64,000 nucleotides of DNA from Pseudomonas mendocina (GCF_900636545.1 NZ_LR134290.1:1054001-1118000); one strand, 5' to 3'; counted from the first letter of the stretch, positions 9,551 through 19,993 are shown. The notes: generated by a model from the sequence alone, not told the origin. Made by a program: numbers and translations.

Positions 9551-9601
9551 ATGAATTCGCGCGCTTTCCGCCCTCGTGGCGCACAAGGAGCAGCTCATTA
9601 A
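9551..9601 (+). CDS. Possible 16-codon leader ORF overlapping the mreC start
   Basis: ATG 9551 opens a 16-residue frame (MNSRAFRPRGAQGAAH) that ends TAA at 9599-9601. That stop shares one base with an ATT codon (9597-9599) in the mreC frame, and AAGGAG lies inside the leader six bases before the ATT. The layout resembles translational coupling. No clear ribosome-binding site precedes the leader ATG, so it may be chance. Confidence 0.25.
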   Translation: MNSRAFRPRGAQGAAH

Positions 9602-10586
9602 GCCGCTCTTCGCCAAAGGTCCCTCGCTGGGCATTCGCATGTTGGTATTTGCCGTATTGTCGGCAGTGCTGATGGTGGTCGACGCCCGCTTCGATACGCT
9701 CAAACCTGTGCGTAGCATGATGGGCATGGTGTTGACGCCCCTGTACGAACTGGCCGAGATGCCTGTGCGAGCCTGGGAAGGCGCGACCCAGCAAATTTCC
9801 TCGCGCAGCGAATTGCTGGCCGAAAACGAGAAGCTCAAGGCCGAAGCCCTGTTGCTGCAGCGCCGCCTGCAGAAGTTGGCGACCCTTACCGAGCAGAACG
9901 TGCGTCTGCGCGAGCTGCTCAATTCTGCAGCGTTGGTGGACGAGGAGGTACTGGTCAGCGAACTGATCGGCGTCGATCCCAACCCCTACACGCATCGCAT
10001 CCTGATCGACAAGGGTGAGAAGGACTGCGTCGACGAGAGCAAGAAAAACTGCGTGTTCCTCGGTCAGCCGGTGCTCGATGCGCGTGGCCTGATGGGCCAG
10101 GTGGTGGAAGTCATGCCCTATACCTCGCGCGTATTGCTGCTCACCGACAATACCCACAGCATTCCCGTGCAGGTCAACCGTAACGGCCTGCGCGCCATCG
10201 CTGTCGGCACCGGCAACCCGGAAAGCCTCGAGCTGCGCCACGTCGCCGATACCGCTGACATCAAGGAAGGCGATCTGCTGGTCAGCTCCGGCATGGGCCA
10301 GCGTTTCCCGGCCGGCTACCCGGTCGCCACGGTCAAGGAAGTCATCCACGACTCCGGCCAGCCGTTCGCCATCGTTCGCGCCACGCCGACCGCGGCGCTC
10401 AATCGCAGCCGTTACCTGCTGCTGGTGTTCTCTGATCGCCGCAGCCCGGAACAACGTGCCTCGGATTCGGCCAAGGCTCAGGAAGCCGCCGACCGCGAGG
10501 CCGCGCAGGAGCGTACTCAGGGTGAGCCGGTGCCAGAGTCGAGCGCCGCTCCGGCCGCGGATGTTCCCGCACAGGAGGCGAACTGA
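9576..10586 (+). CDS. mreC: Rod-shape determining protein MreC
   Basis: A ~330-residue bitopic inner-membrane protein: an N-terminal transmembrane segment (MLVFAVLSAVLMVVDARF), a coiled-coil (ELLAENEKLKAEALLLQRRLQKL, near 80-105), then the periplasmic beta domains and a low-complexity Ala/Glu-rich tail. MreC bridges MreB and PBP2 in the elongasome. The start is uncertain. GTG 9576 has no ribosome-binding site, whereas an in-frame ATT at 9597 has AAGGAG at ideal distance (protein IKPLFAKGPSLG...), which would be a rare infC-like start. The stop overlaps the mreD start (TGATG). Confidence 0.95.
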   Translation: MAHKEQLIKPLFAKGPSLGIRMLVFAVLSAVLMVVDARFDTLKPVRSMMGMVLTPLYELAEMPVRAWEGATQQISSRSELLAENEKLKAEALLLQRRLQKLATLTEQNVRLRELLNSAALVDEEVLVSELIGVDPNPYTHRILIDKGEKDCVDESKKNCVFLGQPVLDARGLMGQVVEVMPYTSRVLLLTDNTHSIPVQVNRNGLRAIAVGTGNPESLELRHVADTADIKEGDLLVSSGMGQRFPAGYPVATVKEVIHDSGQPFAIVRATPTAALNRSRYLLLVFSDRRSPEQRASDSAKAQEAADREAAQERTQGEPVPESSAAPAADVPAQEAN

Positions 10587-11074
10587 TGGTCGGTGCAAGA
10601 CCACGTAATGGCTGGGTGATCTGGCTGACCCTGGCCTTCGCGTTGCTGCTCAGCGTGGCGCCGCTGCTCGAGTTCATGCAGGTCGGCCGCCCGCTGTGCG
10701 TCGCCCTGATTCTCACCTACTGGGTGCTGGCCCTGCCGCATCGCGTCGGTCTGACCACGGCCTGGGGGCTAGGCCTGGCGCAGGACGTGCTGCTCGGCAC
10801 GTTGCTCGGGCAGAACGCGCTGATCCTCACGCTGATCACCTTCCTGGTGCTGAGCTTGCACCAGCGTCTGCGCATGTTCCCCATGTGGCAGCAGAGCATG
10901 GTGCTGATGGTGGTGTTCGGCCTCGCCCAGCTGGTTCAACTGTGGCTCAACGCCCTGACCGGCAGCCGTCCGCCAACCCTGGCCTTCATTCTGCCGGCGG
11001 TGGTCAGCGCGCTGCTATGGCCCTGGATCTGCGTCATTTTGCGTGGTCTGCACCTGCGCCTCAACGTCAACTGA
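10586..11074 (+). CDS. mreD: Rod-shape determining protein MreD
   Basis: A 162-residue protein with about five to six hydrophobic helices and short loops, the usual MreD length and profile. MreD is an inner-membrane partner of MreC and RodA/PBP2 in side-wall synthesis. Its ATG overlaps the mreC stop by one base, so translation is coupled. Recognition rests on size, hydrophobicity and position more than on motifs, which MreD largely lacks. Confidence 0.93.
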   Translation: MVGARPRNGWVIWLTLAFALLLSVAPLLEFMQVGRPLCVALILTYWVLALPHRVGLTTAWGLGLAQDVLLGTLLGQNALILTLITFLVLSLHQRLRMFPMWQQSMVLMVVFGLAQLVQLWLNALTGSRPPTLAFILPAVVSALLWPWICVILRGLHLRLNVN

Positions 11075-11123
11075 ACGCGGCCTGGCGCATGACTGGCCGC
11101 GGTTCGCCAAGGGAGATACCCGC

Positions 11124-11759
11124 ATGGCCGAGCTGTTTCTGGCCTCTGCTTCGCCCCGCCGTCGTGAATTGCTGGCCCAGATCGCTGTGCCGTGCGTCAC
11201 GCAAATCGCCTCGATAGACGAAAATCCGTTGCCAGACGAGCCTGCGGCGGCCTATGTAGAGCGTCTGGCCCGAGAAAAGGCGCGAGCCGGCCTGCGTGCA
11301 TTGGGCGAGCGTTCCGATGCCGTGGTGCTGGGTGCCGATACCGCTGTCGTGCTGGATGGGCGCATTCTTGGCAAACCGGCAGATTTCGCCGAGTCTCGGG
11401 CCATGCTGCAGGCCCTGTCTGGGCGAAGCCATCAGGTACTGACCGCCGTTGCGCTGGTCGGCGATGGACGTGAGGCTGCGCGGGTAGTCAGCAGCGAAGT
11501 GAGTTTCCGCCCTATCAGCGAAGCTGAAATCGAGGCGTACTGGGCCAGCGGCGAGCCATGTGACAAGGCGGGCAGCTATGGTATCCAGGGGCTGGCGGCG
11601 GTATTCGTCAGCCGGTTGCAGGGTAGTTATTCGGCGGTGGTCGGTTTGCCGCTGTGCGAAACGGCCGAGCTGCTTGGCGAGTTCGGTATTGCCTGCTGGC
11701 AGTTGTCGGCGAAAGGGCACCCAGAAAGAACAGGCGATGGCAACGCGGTGGCCAAATAG
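11124..11759 (+). CDS. maf: Maf family nucleoside triphosphate pyrophosphatase (YhdE-like)
   Basis: A 211-residue protein with the Maf opening [15 protein letters not shown] (residues 5-19), the [14 protein letters not shown] block that binds the nucleotide and metal, and [15 protein letters not shown] near the C-terminus. Maf proteins remove pyrophosphate from dTTP, UTP and modified pyrimidine nucleotides. The start at 11124 is chosen over an upstream in-frame codon because the family begins at [13 protein letters not shown] and GGGAGA lies upstream. It lies between mreD and rng, as in E. coli (mreBCD-yhdE-rng). Confidence 0.93.
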   Translation: MAELFLASASPRRRELLAQIAVPCVTQIASIDENPLPDEPAAAYVERLAREKARAGLRALGERSDAVVLGADTAVVLDGRILGKPADFAESRAMLQALSGRSHQVLTAVALVGDGREAARVVSSEVSFRPISEAEIEAYWASGEPCDKAGSYGIQGLAAVFVSRLQGSYSAVVGLPLCETAELLGEFGIACWQLSAKGHPERTGDGNAVAK

Positions 11760-11825
11760 GTGTCCGAAAGCTTGAGCCCGCGGGGCGGTGCAGTGGCCGG
11801 CCGGCATGATCACCAGGATGGATGC

Positions 11826-13283
11826 ATGAGCGAAGAGATTCTGATCAATATCACGCCGATGGAGTCGCGCGTGGCCGTGGTGGAAAACGGCGTGCTGCAG
11901 GAAGTTCACGTCGAGCGTACGCAGAAGCGCGGCATTGTCGGCAATATCTACAAGGGCAAGGTGGTGCGGGTGCTGCCAGGCATGCAGGCGGCATTCGTCG
12001 ACATTGGCCTGGAGCGCGCAGCTTTCATCCATGCCTCGGAAATCTCCACCCGCGAAGGTGCGGCGGTGGAGCCGATCAGTGCACTGGTCCACGAAGGGCA
12101 GAGTCTGGTGGTGCAGGTCACCAAGGACCCCATCGGCAGCAAAGGCGCGCGCCTGACCACCCAGTTGTCGATTCCCTCGCGCTATTTGGTGTACATGCCG
12201 CGTACCAGTCATGTCGGCATTTCTCTGAAGATCGAAGATGAAGCCGAGCGCGAGCGCCTCAAGCAAGTGGTCGCCGATTGCGTCGCGGCCGAAGGTATAG
12301 AGGAAGCCGGTGGCTTCATCCTGCGCACCGCTGCCGAGGGGGCAGGCGCTGACGAGATACTTATCGATATCCGCTACTTGCGCCGCCTCTGGGACCAGAT
12401 CGGCGCGCAGATCCAGAATGCCAAGGCGCCGGTGGTGATCTACGAGGATCTGTCCCTGGCGCTGCGTACTCTGCGCGACCTGGTCAGCCCACGCACCGAG
12501 AAGATTCGCGTGGACTCGCGGGAAACCTTCCAGAAGATCACCCAGTTCGTTGCCGAGCTGATGCCGGAAATTGCCGATCGCCTGGAGCACTACCCTGGCG
12601 AGCGGCCGATCTTCGATCTGTATGGTGTCGAGGATGAAATCCAGCGTGCTCTGGAGCGCAAGGTACCGCTTAAGTCCGGCGGCTACCTGGTGGTCGATCC
12701 GGCCGAGGCGATGAGCACCATCGACGTCAATACCGGCGCTTTCGTCGGTCATCGCACGCTTGAGGAAACCATCTTCAAGACCAATCTCGAGGCCGCTACC
12801 GCCATTGCCCGTCAGCTGCGCCTGCGCAACCTGGGCGGCATCATCATCATCGATTTCATCGACATGGAAGACGAGGAGCATCAGCGCCAGGTGCTGCGCA
12901 CCCTGGAGAAGCAGCTCGAGCGTGACCATGCCAAGACCAACATCATTGGCATCACCGAGCTTGGCCTGGTGCAGATGACGCGCAAGCGCACCCGCGAAAG
13001 CCTCGAACAGATCCTCTGCGAGCCCTGCACCGCCTGCCAGGGGCGCGGCAAGTTGAAAACCCCCGAGACCATCTGTTACGAAATCTTCCGCGAAATTCTG
13101 CGAGAGGCACGCGCCTATCAGGCAGAAAGTTATCGTGTATTGGCCAATCAGAAGGTGGTTGATCGTCTGCTCGATGAAGAATCGGGCAACGTCGCCGATC
13201 TGGAAGCCTTTATCGGGCGTACTATCAAATTCCAGGTGGAAACCATGTATTCCCAGGAACAGTACGACGTGGTGCTGCTCTGA
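11826..13283 (+). CDS. rng: Ribonuclease G
   Basis: A 485-residue member of the RNase E/G family: an S1 RNA-binding domain near residues 35-125 (GNIYKGKVVRVLPGMQAAFVD), the DNase I-like catalytic region with the metal-binding Asp in STIDVNTGAFVG and IDFIDMEDE, and the zinc-link cysteines Cys398, Cys401 and Cys404 (CEPCTAC). RNase G trims the 5' end of 16S rRNA and decays some mRNAs. It lacks the long C-terminal scaffold of RNase E. The start at 11826 (MSEEILINITPMESRVAVV) is the family start. Confidence 0.97.
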   Translation: MSEEILINITPMESRVAVVENGVLQEVHVERTQKRGIVGNIYKGKVVRVLPGMQAAFVDIGLERAAFIHASEISTREGAAVEPISALVHEGQSLVVQVTKDPIGSKGARLTTQLSIPSRYLVYMPRTSHVGISLKIEDEAERERLKQVVADCVAAEGIEEAGGFILRTAAEGAGADEILIDIRYLRRLWDQIGAQIQNAKAPVVIYEDLSLALRTLRDLVSPRTEKIRVDSRETFQKITQFVAELMPEIADRLEHYPGERPIFDLYGVEDEIQRALERKVPLKSGGYLVVDPAEAMSTIDVNTGAFVGHRTLEETIFKTNLEAATAIARQLRLRNLGGIIIIDFIDMEDEEHQRQVLRTLEKQLERDHAKTNIIGITELGLVQMTRKRTRESLEQILCEPCTACQGRGKLKTPETICYEIFREILREARAYQAESYRVLANQKVVDRLLDEESGNVADLEAFIGRTIKFQVETMYSQEQYDVVLL

Positions 13284-13309
13284 GCTCGGCAGGCACTGAG
13301 GGCGCCCTG

Positions 13310-16300
13310 GTGCGCCTGTTCTCGGCCCTGCTGCGCTGGGGGCTGGGGCTGTGTGCGGCCGTGCTGGTGCTGGCTGCTCTGTACGTCAGCCTGGGGCGTG
13401 AGCTGGTGCCTATGGTGGCTGAGTACCGCCTTGAATTGGAGGATCGCGCCTCCGCGCAATTGGGCGTACCGGTACGTATCGGCAGCCTCGAAGGCCGCTG
13501 GCAGGGCTTCGCGCCGTTGCTGGTGGCGCGCGATGTGCGTCTGGGGGAAGAGGGTGAAGGGCTGAGCCTGGAGCGTGTGCAGCTGGTGCCGGATGTGGCA
13601 GCGAGCCTGATGGCTCGTCAGCCGCGGATTGCTCACCTGCAGTTCGATGGTTTGCAGTTGAACGTGCAGCAGAACGCTGAAGGCGGCTGGCAGTTGCAGG
13701 GGTTGCCAAAGCGCGAGAGTCCCGAGCTGAATGTCGAACGATTGTTGCAGCAACTGCAGGCCGTGCATCGCATCAGCCTGCTTGACAGTCGGGTGGTGGT
13801 ACAACCACTCGATCAGGAGCCGTTGCTGCTTAGCTACGTCGATCTGAGCCTGCGCTACGGCAGCAACAGCCAGCGCCTCGATGGTCGCCTGCTGCTTCCA
13901 GACGGCCAGCCGGTGGCGCTGAGCTTGCGTACGCGCATGCAGCCGGAGACCTGGCGTGAAGCCGAGTCGCAGCTTTATCTGAGCCTGCCGCAGAGTGACT
14001 GGGCGAGCTGGCTACCGAAATCACTGCTTGGCGACTGGCAGGTGCAGCACTTGCAGGCTGGCGGTGAGTTTTGGCTGGAGGGGCGCGGTCTGGCCCTGCA
14101 TAAAGGGGCGTTGCGTCTGCATGCCCCCGAGCTGGTTGGCGGTCAGGCCAAGCGCAAGGCTGTGACGATCAAGGATCTGGCATTCAACGCCTTCTTCGCC
14201 CAGGACGAGCAGGGAGTGCGGGCACAGATCGACTCCCTGGCCTTGACCCATGGTGAGCAGCGCCTTGGTGAACTCCACCTGAACCTGAAACAGAGCGACG
14301 TCGGCGAGGCTGACGAGCGTTGGGCGCTGACGGCCGATCGTCTCGATCTCGCCGGCTGGGCATCATTGGTACAAGAGCTTGTGCCAATGCCGGACAATGC
14401 CCGTGATGTCTTGGTCGCATTGGCCCCGGTCGGTGCGATCAACAACCTGTTGCTCGACTATTACCCGCAGCGTCAAGGCGCTGAGCGCCTGCAGTTCGCC
14501 GCCAATCTGGACAAGGTGGGTATCCAGGCTTATCACGGCGCGCCGGCAGCCGAGAATGTCAGTGGCAGCGCGTCTGGCAACATGTTCAAAGGTGAGTTGC
14601 GCCTCAATACCGAGGATTTCGCCCTGCACCTGGACCAGTTGTTTCCCGCGCCCTGGCGCTATCGCCATGCTCAGGCGCGGTTGAGCTGGGACTGGAGCGA
14701 AACCGGCCTGACCCTGCACAGCCCCTACATGCGTCTCGATGGTGAAGAGGGACAGATCGCAGGCGATATGCTGATCCGCCTGCTGCGCGATCCCGAGGCT
14801 GAGGACTACATGGACCTGCGCGTCGGATTGAGTGAAGGCGACGCGGCCTACACCGAGAAGTACCTGCCGAGCCGCTCACCCGGCATGAGCAAGGAACTCG
14901 ATCATTGGCTCAAGACGGCGATTCGCGCAGGCCACGTTGAGGAAGGCTACTTCCAGTACCAGGGTTCGCTGAACAAGGGCGCGCCACTGGGGGCGCGCAG
15001 CCTCAGCCTGTTCTTCAAGGTCCGGGATGCCGAGTTGGCCTTTCAACCTGGCTGGCCTTCGCTGCGTGAGGGTGTGGGCGAGGTATTGATCGAGGACGAT
15101 GCGGTGCGCGTGCGCCTGCAGAGCGGCCGTCTGCTGGATAGCCAGGTCAATGACGTTACCGCCAACATCCCCTTGTTACACGATGGCAAGCCGCCACGCC
15201 TGCAGCTTGATGGCGACGTACAGAGCAGCCTGGGTGATGCGATCAAGCTGTTGCAGGATGCTCCTCTAGGGACCTCGGAGATCTTTGCCGGCTGGCAGGG
15301 TGAAGGCGCACTGGCTGGGCGACTGCAGCTGGATATTCCGCTGCAGAAGGGAGCCAAGCCCGGTGTGGTGGTGGATTTTGCCACAGAGGGTGCCAGCCTC
15401 AAGCTGGCCAATCCGGATCTGCAACTGAACAAGGTAAAGGGTGCGTTTCGCTTTGACAGCGCTGCTGGGCTGAGCGCTCCGGACGTTCGTGCCGAGGTGT
15501 TCGGACGCCAGGTCAGCGGCAAGATCAGCGCCGAGGGCGCGCGCGGGCAGGCACGTACGGTGTTCGATCTGCGCGGGCAGGTGCAGGTCGATACGCTGAG
15601 CCAGTGGTTGGGTGGCCCGCAAAAACTCCCCGTTAGCGGCTTGTTGCCATACCGCCTGGGCCTGACGCTCGATGGTGATGACAGCAAGCTGCGTGTCGAT
15701 TCCAACCTGCGCGGTGTTGCAATCGATCTGCCTGCGCCGTTCGGCAAGCCGGCAGCGCAGGAGCGGGACGCTAGCTGGCGCATGACTCTTTCCGGGCGCG
15801 AGCGGCGTTACTGGGCGGATTATGGCGATCTGGCCAGCTTGAGTCTGGCAGCACCTGCCGGTGCACTGGCGGATGGACGCGGTGAGGTGGTGGTCGGCGG
15901 CGGCGCAGCAGGCCTGCCACCTGGCCAGGGGCTGCGTGTACGTGGGCGTCTGGATGAACTGGACCTAGATGCCTGGAAGCAGCTCGGCAGCAATCATCCG
16001 GTCAAGGTGGATGCGGACAGCCAGCGTCTGTTTCGCAGTGCACGGTTGGATATCGGACGGTTCCGAGGTTTTGGGCAGGAGGTCGATCAGTTGACGGTCG
16101 GCCTAGAGAGAGACGGAAAGGGTTGGGCCATACAGCTCGATAGTGACCTGGCAGCCGGTCGCGTGTTGCTGGCCGATAGCGAGGGTGTACCGATTCGTGT
16201 CGATCTGCAGCATGTGCGTCTTCCTGCACCCGACCCTGATGCAGAAAAGACCGATGGTGCACCTGATCCACTGGCCGATTTCGACCCCAGCCAGATGCCG

Positions 16301-17119
16301 GCGCTGGATATCAGCATCCAGCGTGTGCAGCGCGGCGACAAGGTGCTCGGTGCCTGGTCGCTCAAAGTCCGCCCGGAAGCCCAGGGCGTGCGTTTCGATG
16401 AACTCGATCTTGACCTGCAGGGATTGAAGATCGGCGGCAGTGCCGGCTGGCGAGGTACGCCGGGCAATACGCGCAGCTGGTACAAGGGGCGCCTGCAGGG
16501 CAAGAATCTCAGCGACATCCTCAAGGCCTGGGATTTTGCTCCGAGCGTGACCAGCGAGAGTTTCCGTGTCGACGTCGATGGCAGTTGGCCCGGCTCGCCA
16601 GCCTGGTTCTCGCTCAAGCGCTTCTCGGGCAATCTCGACCCCTCGCTGCGCAAGGGGCAGTTCGTCGAAGTACAGGGCTCTGCCCAGGCGCTGCGAGTGT
16701 TCGGCTTGCTCAACTTCAACTCCATCGGTCGCCGTCTGCGCCTGGATTTCTCCGACCTGCTGGGCAAGGGGCTCAGTTATGACCGGGTCAAGGGCAACCT
16801 GCAGGCGACCAATGGCTTGTTCGTTACTCAGGAGCCCATCACCCTGACCGGGCCTTCGAGCAATCTTGAGCTCAACGGCAATCTGGATATGCGCGATGAG
16901 CGTATCGACGCCAAACTGCTGGTGACCCTGCCGGTGACCAATAACCTGCCGTTGGCGGCCTTGATCGTCGGTGCGCCGGCGATCGGTGGAGCCCTGTTCG
17001 TGGCGGACAAGTTGCTGGGCGACAAGGTCGCGCGTTTTGCAAGCGTGCAATACGAGGTCAAGGGGCCGCTGCAGGACCCGGATATCAGTTTCGACAAGCC
17101 ATTCGAAAAACCGCAATGA
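13310..17119 (+). CDS. yhdP: YhdP-type AsmA-like giant envelope protein
   Basis: A 1269-residue protein with one N-terminal transmembrane segment (residues ~5-27, then LGRELVPMVAEYR) and a long periplasmic region of repeated beta strands, ending with the AsmA-like/DUF3971 C-terminal domain (MRDERIDAKLLVTLPVTNNLPLAALIVG). YhdP, TamB and YdbH form bridge-like proteins that carry phospholipids from inner to outer membrane in enterics; the same role is inferred here. The start is GTG 13310, 26 bases after rng. It follows rng and precedes the nitrilase gene, the conserved order (rng-yhdP-tldD) of gammaproteobacteria. Confidence 0.93.
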   Translation: MRLFSALLRWGLGLCAAVLVLAALYVSLGRELVPMVAEYRLELEDRASAQLGVPVRIGSLEGRWQGFAPLLVARDVRLGEEGEGLSLERVQLVPDVAASLMARQPRIAHLQFDGLQLNVQQNAEGGWQLQGLPKRESPELNVERLLQQLQAVHRISLLDSRVVVQPLDQEPLLLSYVDLSLRYGSNSQRLDGRLLLPDGQPVALSLRTRMQPETWREAESQLYLSLPQSDWASWLPKSLLGDWQVQHLQAGGEFWLEGRGLALHKGALRLHAPELVGGQAKRKAVTIKDLAFNAFFAQDEQGVRAQIDSLALTHGEQRLGELHLNLKQSDVGEADERWALTADRLDLAGWASLVQELVPMPDNARDVLVALAPVGAINNLLLDYYPQRQGAERLQFAANLDKVGIQAYHGAPAAENVSGSASGNMFKGELRLNTEDFALHLDQLFPAPWRYRHAQARLSWDWSETGLTLHSPYMRLDGEEGQIAGDMLIRLLRDPEAEDYMDLRVGLSEGDAAYTEKYLPSRSPGMSKELDHWLKTAIRAGHVEEGYFQYQGSLNKGAPLGARSLSLFFKVRDAELAFQPGWPSLREGVGEVLIEDDAVRVRLQSGRLLDSQVNDVTANIPLLHDGKPPRLQLDGDVQSSLGDAIKLLQDAPLGTSEIFAGWQGEGALAGRLQLDIPLQKGAKPGVVVDFATEGASLKLANPDLQLNKVKGAFRFDSAAGLSAPDVRAEVFGRQVSGKISAEGARGQARTVFDLRGQVQVDTLSQWLGGPQKLPVSGLLPYRLGLTLDGDDSKLRVDSNLRGVAIDLPAPFGKPAAQERDASWRMTLSGRERRYWADYGDLASLSLAAPAGALADGRGEVVVGGGAAGLPPGQGLRVRGRLDELDLDAWKQLGSNHPVKVDADSQRLFRSARLDIGRFRGFGQEVDQLTVGLERDGKGWAIQLDSDLAAGRVLLADSEGVPIRVDLQHVRLPAPDPDAEKTDGAPDPLADFDPSQMPALDISIQRVQRGDKVLGAWSLKVRPEAQGVRFDELDLDLQGLKIGGSAGWRGTPGNTRSWYKGRLQGKNLSDILKAWDFAPSVTSESFRVDVDGSWPGSPAWFSLKRFSGNLDPSLRKGQFVEVQGSAQALRVFGLLNFNSIGRRLRLDFSDLLGKGLSYDRVKGNLQATNGLFVTQEPITLTGPSSNLELNGNLDMRDERIDAKLLVTLPVTNNLPLAALIVGAPAIGGALFVADKLLGDKVARFASVQYEVKGPLQDPDISFDKPFEKPQ

Positions 17120-17156
17120 CTTGGCGTCTTGGCGTAGGCTGTTACAACGAGAACCG

Positions 17157-18017
17157 ATGAGTACCACCATGAATCTCGCTGTAATTCAGATGGTCAGTCA
17201 GGACGACGTGCAAACCAACCTGCGCCTGGCCCGTCGTATGCTGGAACGAGCCGCCCAGGGCGGTGCACGCCTAGCCGTGCTGCCCGAGAACTTCGCTGCC
17301 ATGGGGCGTCGAGACCTGGCCACCATCGGCCGTGCCGAGGCAGTGGGCGAGGGGCCGATCCTGCCCTGGTTGAAACGGGCCGCGCGTGACCTCAGTTTAT
17401 GGATAGTGGCCGGCACCTTGCCGTTGCCGCCGGATGACGATGCCGAGGGCAAGCCGCGCGCATGCTCGCTGCTGATCGACGACCAGGGCGAACGCGCGGC
17501 TCGCTACGACAAGCTGCACCTGTTCGATGTCGACGTCACCGACAACCGTGGCCGTTATCGTGAGTCCGATGATTTCGCCCATGGCCAGCGTGTGGTGGTG
17601 GCTGATACGCCGGTGGGGCGCCTGGGGTTGAGTGTGTGTTACGACTTGCGCTTTCCTGAACTGTTCGGGGCGCTGCGGGAAGCCGGCGCGGAGCTGATCA
17701 GCGTACCCGCCGCGTTCACGGCAGTGACTGGCGCGGCGCACTGGCAGGTGCTGACGCGTGCCCGCGCCATCGAAACCCAGTGTTATGTGCTGGCCGCCGG
17801 GCAGGGCGGCGAGCACCCCGGGCAGCGCATGACCTTCGGCCATTCGGCCATCATCGACCCCTGGGGCAGCGTACTGGCCGAGCAGGATCAAGGCGAAGCC
17901 GCATTGCTGGCTTCGCGCGATGCCACCGAGCAGGCAGCCATACGCCAACGTATGCCGGTGCAGCAGCACCGCCGATTCTTTTTATCGGGCGCACCGCGTC
18001 CGATCGTTGTGGAGTGA
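17157..18017 (+). CDS. Carbon-nitrogen hydrolase (nitrilase superfamily, Nit1-like amidase)
   Basis: A 286-residue protein with the nitrilase triad: Glu44 in [11 protein letters not shown], Lys119 in [11 protein letters not shown] and Cys161 in [13 protein letters not shown]. The pattern matches the Nit1/NitFhit branch, which hydrolyses deaminated glutathione and related omega-amides (family knowledge), so a metabolite-repair role is likely. Two in-frame ATG codons, 17157 and 17169, are possible; GAG upstream of 17157 slightly favours it. It sits between yhdP and tldD, with two bases before the tldD start. Confidence 0.9.
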   Translation: MSTTMNLAVIQMVSQDDVQTNLRLARRMLERAAQGGARLAVLPENFAAMGRRDLATIGRAEAVGEGPILPWLKRAARDLSLWIVAGTLPLPPDDDAEGKPRACSLLIDDQGERAARYDKLHLFDVDVTDNRGRYRESDDFAHGQRVVVADTPVGRLGLSVCYDLRFPELFGALREAGAELISVPAAFTAVTGAAHWQVLTRARAIETQCYVLAAGQGGEHPGQRMTFGHSAIIDPWGSVLAEQDQGEAALLASRDATEQAAIRQRMPVQQHRRFFLSGAPRPIVVE

Positions 18018-18019
18018 TC

Positions 18020-19462
18020 ATGAATACGATGTTGCAATCCGTCAGCGAGCACCTGCTGGCGCCCGGGAACCTGACGCTCGACAGCCTCAGCGCCGTACTG
18101 GGCGAAGTGGCAGGTCCTGGCATCGATGCTGCTGATCTGTACTTTCAAAGCCAGGTGTCGGAAACCTGGGTGCTGGAAGATGGCATCGTCAAGGAAGGCA
18201 GTTTCAACCTCGATCAGGGCGTCGGCGTGCGCGCCCAGTCCGGTGAGAAAACCGGTTTTGCCTACAGCAATGCGATCAGCCTCGATGCCTTGACCCAGGC
18301 CGCACAGGCGGCGCGTTCGATCTCACGCGCCGGCCAGCAAGGCGGGGTACAGGCTTTCGTCAGTCCACAGGTGTCCCAGCTCTATGCCGACGGTAATCCG
18401 CTGGATGTCATGAGTCGCGCCGAGAAGGTCGAACTGCTGCAACGCATCGACCGCGCCACGCGTGCGCTGGATCCGCGTATCAAACAGGTGACCGTCAGCC
18501 TGGCCGGCGTCTGGGATCGGATTCTGGTTGCAGCGCATGATGGCGGTCTCAGCGCCGATATCCGTCCGCTGGTGCGTTTCAATGTCAGCGTCATCGTCGA
18601 ACAGAACGGCCGCCGCGAGCGTGGTGGCCATGGCGGCGGTGGGCGCACCGATTACCGTTACTTTCTAGAGGAAGATCGCGCCATGGGCTATGCCCGCGAG
18701 GCGCTGCGCCAGGCGCTGGTCAACCTCGAAGCCATTGCCGCACCCGCCGGCAGCATGCCGGTGGTGATGGGGGCCGGTTGGTCTGGCGTGCTGCTGCACG
18801 AAGCCGTTGGCCATGGCCTGGAAGGTGATTTCAACCGCAAGGGCAGCTCGGCCTATAGCGGCAAGGTCGGGCAGAAGGTTGCCTCCAGTCTCTGCACCAT
18901 CGTCGATGACGGCACCCTGGCCGGTCGTCGAGGCTCGCTCAGTGTCGACGATGAGGGTACGCCGACCCAATGCACGACGCTGATCGAGAACGGCGTGCTC
19001 AAGGGCTATATGCAGGACAAGCTCAACGCGCGCCTGATGGGCGTGGCAGCTACCGGCAACGGTCGTCGCGAGTCCTACGCACACCTGCCGATGCCACGCA
19101 TGACCAACACCTACATGCTGGCCGGCGAGAGCGACCCGGAGGAGATCATCCGTTCGGTGAAAAAAGGCATTTACTGCGCCAATCTCGGTGGCGGCCAGGT
19201 GGACATCACCAGCGGCAAGTTCGTCTTCTCTACCAGTGAGGCCTACCTGATTGAGGACGGCAAGATCACCGCGCCGGTAAAAGGTGCCACGCTGATCGGC
19301 AACGGCCCCGAAGCCATGAGCCGGGTGTCCATGGTCGGCAATGATCTGGCTCTGGATAGCGGCGTGGGCACCTGTGGCAAGGATGGCCAGTCGGTGCCGG
19401 TCGGTGTCGGTCAGCCGACGCTGAAGATAGACGCGATCACCGTCGGAGGCACCGGTGCCTGA
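18020..19462 (+). CDS. tldD: Metalloprotease TldD
   Basis: A 480-residue TldD. The zinc motif [12 protein letters not shown] is present (His260, Glu261, His265), and the C-terminal domain ends with the conserved substrate-binding glycine-rich stretch. TldD and PmbA (TldE) form a heterodimeric peptidase that trims unfolded peptides and matures some modified peptides such as microcin B17. The start at 18020 follows GGAG and lies two bases after the nitrilase gene. Its partner pmbA is 658 bases downstream, separated only by the oppositely oriented darP. Confidence 0.97.
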   Translation: MNTMLQSVSEHLLAPGNLTLDSLSAVLGEVAGPGIDAADLYFQSQVSETWVLEDGIVKEGSFNLDQGVGVRAQSGEKTGFAYSNAISLDALTQAAQAARSISRAGQQGGVQAFVSPQVSQLYADGNPLDVMSRAEKVELLQRIDRATRALDPRIKQVTVSLAGVWDRILVAAHDGGLSADIRPLVRFNVSVIVEQNGRRERGGHGGGGRTDYRYFLEEDRAMGYAREALRQALVNLEAIAAPAGSMPVVMGAGWSGVLLHEAVGHGLEGDFNRKGSSAYSGKVGQKVASSLCTIVDDGTLAGRRGSLSVDDEGTPTQCTTLIENGVLKGYMQDKLNARLMGVAATGNGRRESYAHLPMPRMTNTYMLAGESDPEEIIRSVKKGIYCANLGGGQVDITSGKFVFSTSEAYLIEDGKITAPVKGATLIGNGPEAMSRVSMVGNDLALDSGVGTCGKDGQSVPVGVGQPTLKIDAITVGGTGA

Positions 19463-19474
19463 GGTAATGTCGAA

Positions 19475-19993
19475 TCAGCGCAGGCCGCGCTGGATTTCGT
19501 CGAGCTCACGGATGTACTTGAACACCTTGCGCGCGGCGGCAGGCGGCTTGTTGCGCGCGGCTTCATGCTGGGCATGACGAACCAGCCCGCGCAGGTGCTG
19601 GACGTCGGCATCGGGATAAAGCTCGACGAAGCTTTCCAGCGCACTGTCGCCTTCGCCGATCAGGCGGTCGCGCCAGCGCTCAAGGGCATGGAAGCGCTCG
19701 TTGTATTCGCGGGTGGAGCTGTCCACCTGGTCGAGCATAGCGATGATCGCCTCGACGTCCTGTTCACGCATCAGCTTGCCGATGAACTGGATATGGCGTT
19801 TGCGCGCGGTGTTGGCAGTATGTTTCGGCGCTTCGGCGAGGGCGCGGCGTAGTGCGTCGGTCAGCGGCATTTTCGCCAGCAGGTCCGGCTTGAGCGTAGT
19901 CAGGCGCTCGCCGAGTTCCTGCAGTGCATGCAGTTCGCGCTTGACCTGGGATTTGCTCTTCTCCAGGGAGAAGTCGTCGTAGGAATCAGACAT
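19475..19993 (-). CDS. darP: Ribosome-associated protein DarP (YjgA, DUF615)
   Basis: A 172-residue, highly charged helical protein beginning [20 protein letters not shown], with [16 protein letters not shown] in the middle, the DUF615/YjgA signature. In E. coli YjgA/DarP binds late 50S precursors and promotes peptidyl transferase centre maturation. The start at 19993 is set by the family N-terminus, even though the frame stays open upstream to 20257. It is convergent with tldD (12 bases apart) and divergent from pmbA, a conserved arrangement. Confidence 0.95.
   Translation of the reverse strand: MSDSYDDFSLEKSKSQVKRELHALQELGERLTTLKPDLLAKMPLTDALRRALAEAPKHTANTARKRHIQFIGKLMREQDVEAIIAMLDQVDSSTREYNERFHALERWRDRLIGEGDSALESFVELYPDADVQHLRGLVRHAQHEAARNKPPAAARKVFKYIRELDEIQRGLR

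Noticed and set aside
11067..12929. 620-codon minus-strand frame opposite maf and rng
   Set aside because: It is a shadow of biased coding sequence with no motif and no ribosome-binding site, overlapping two recognised genes.
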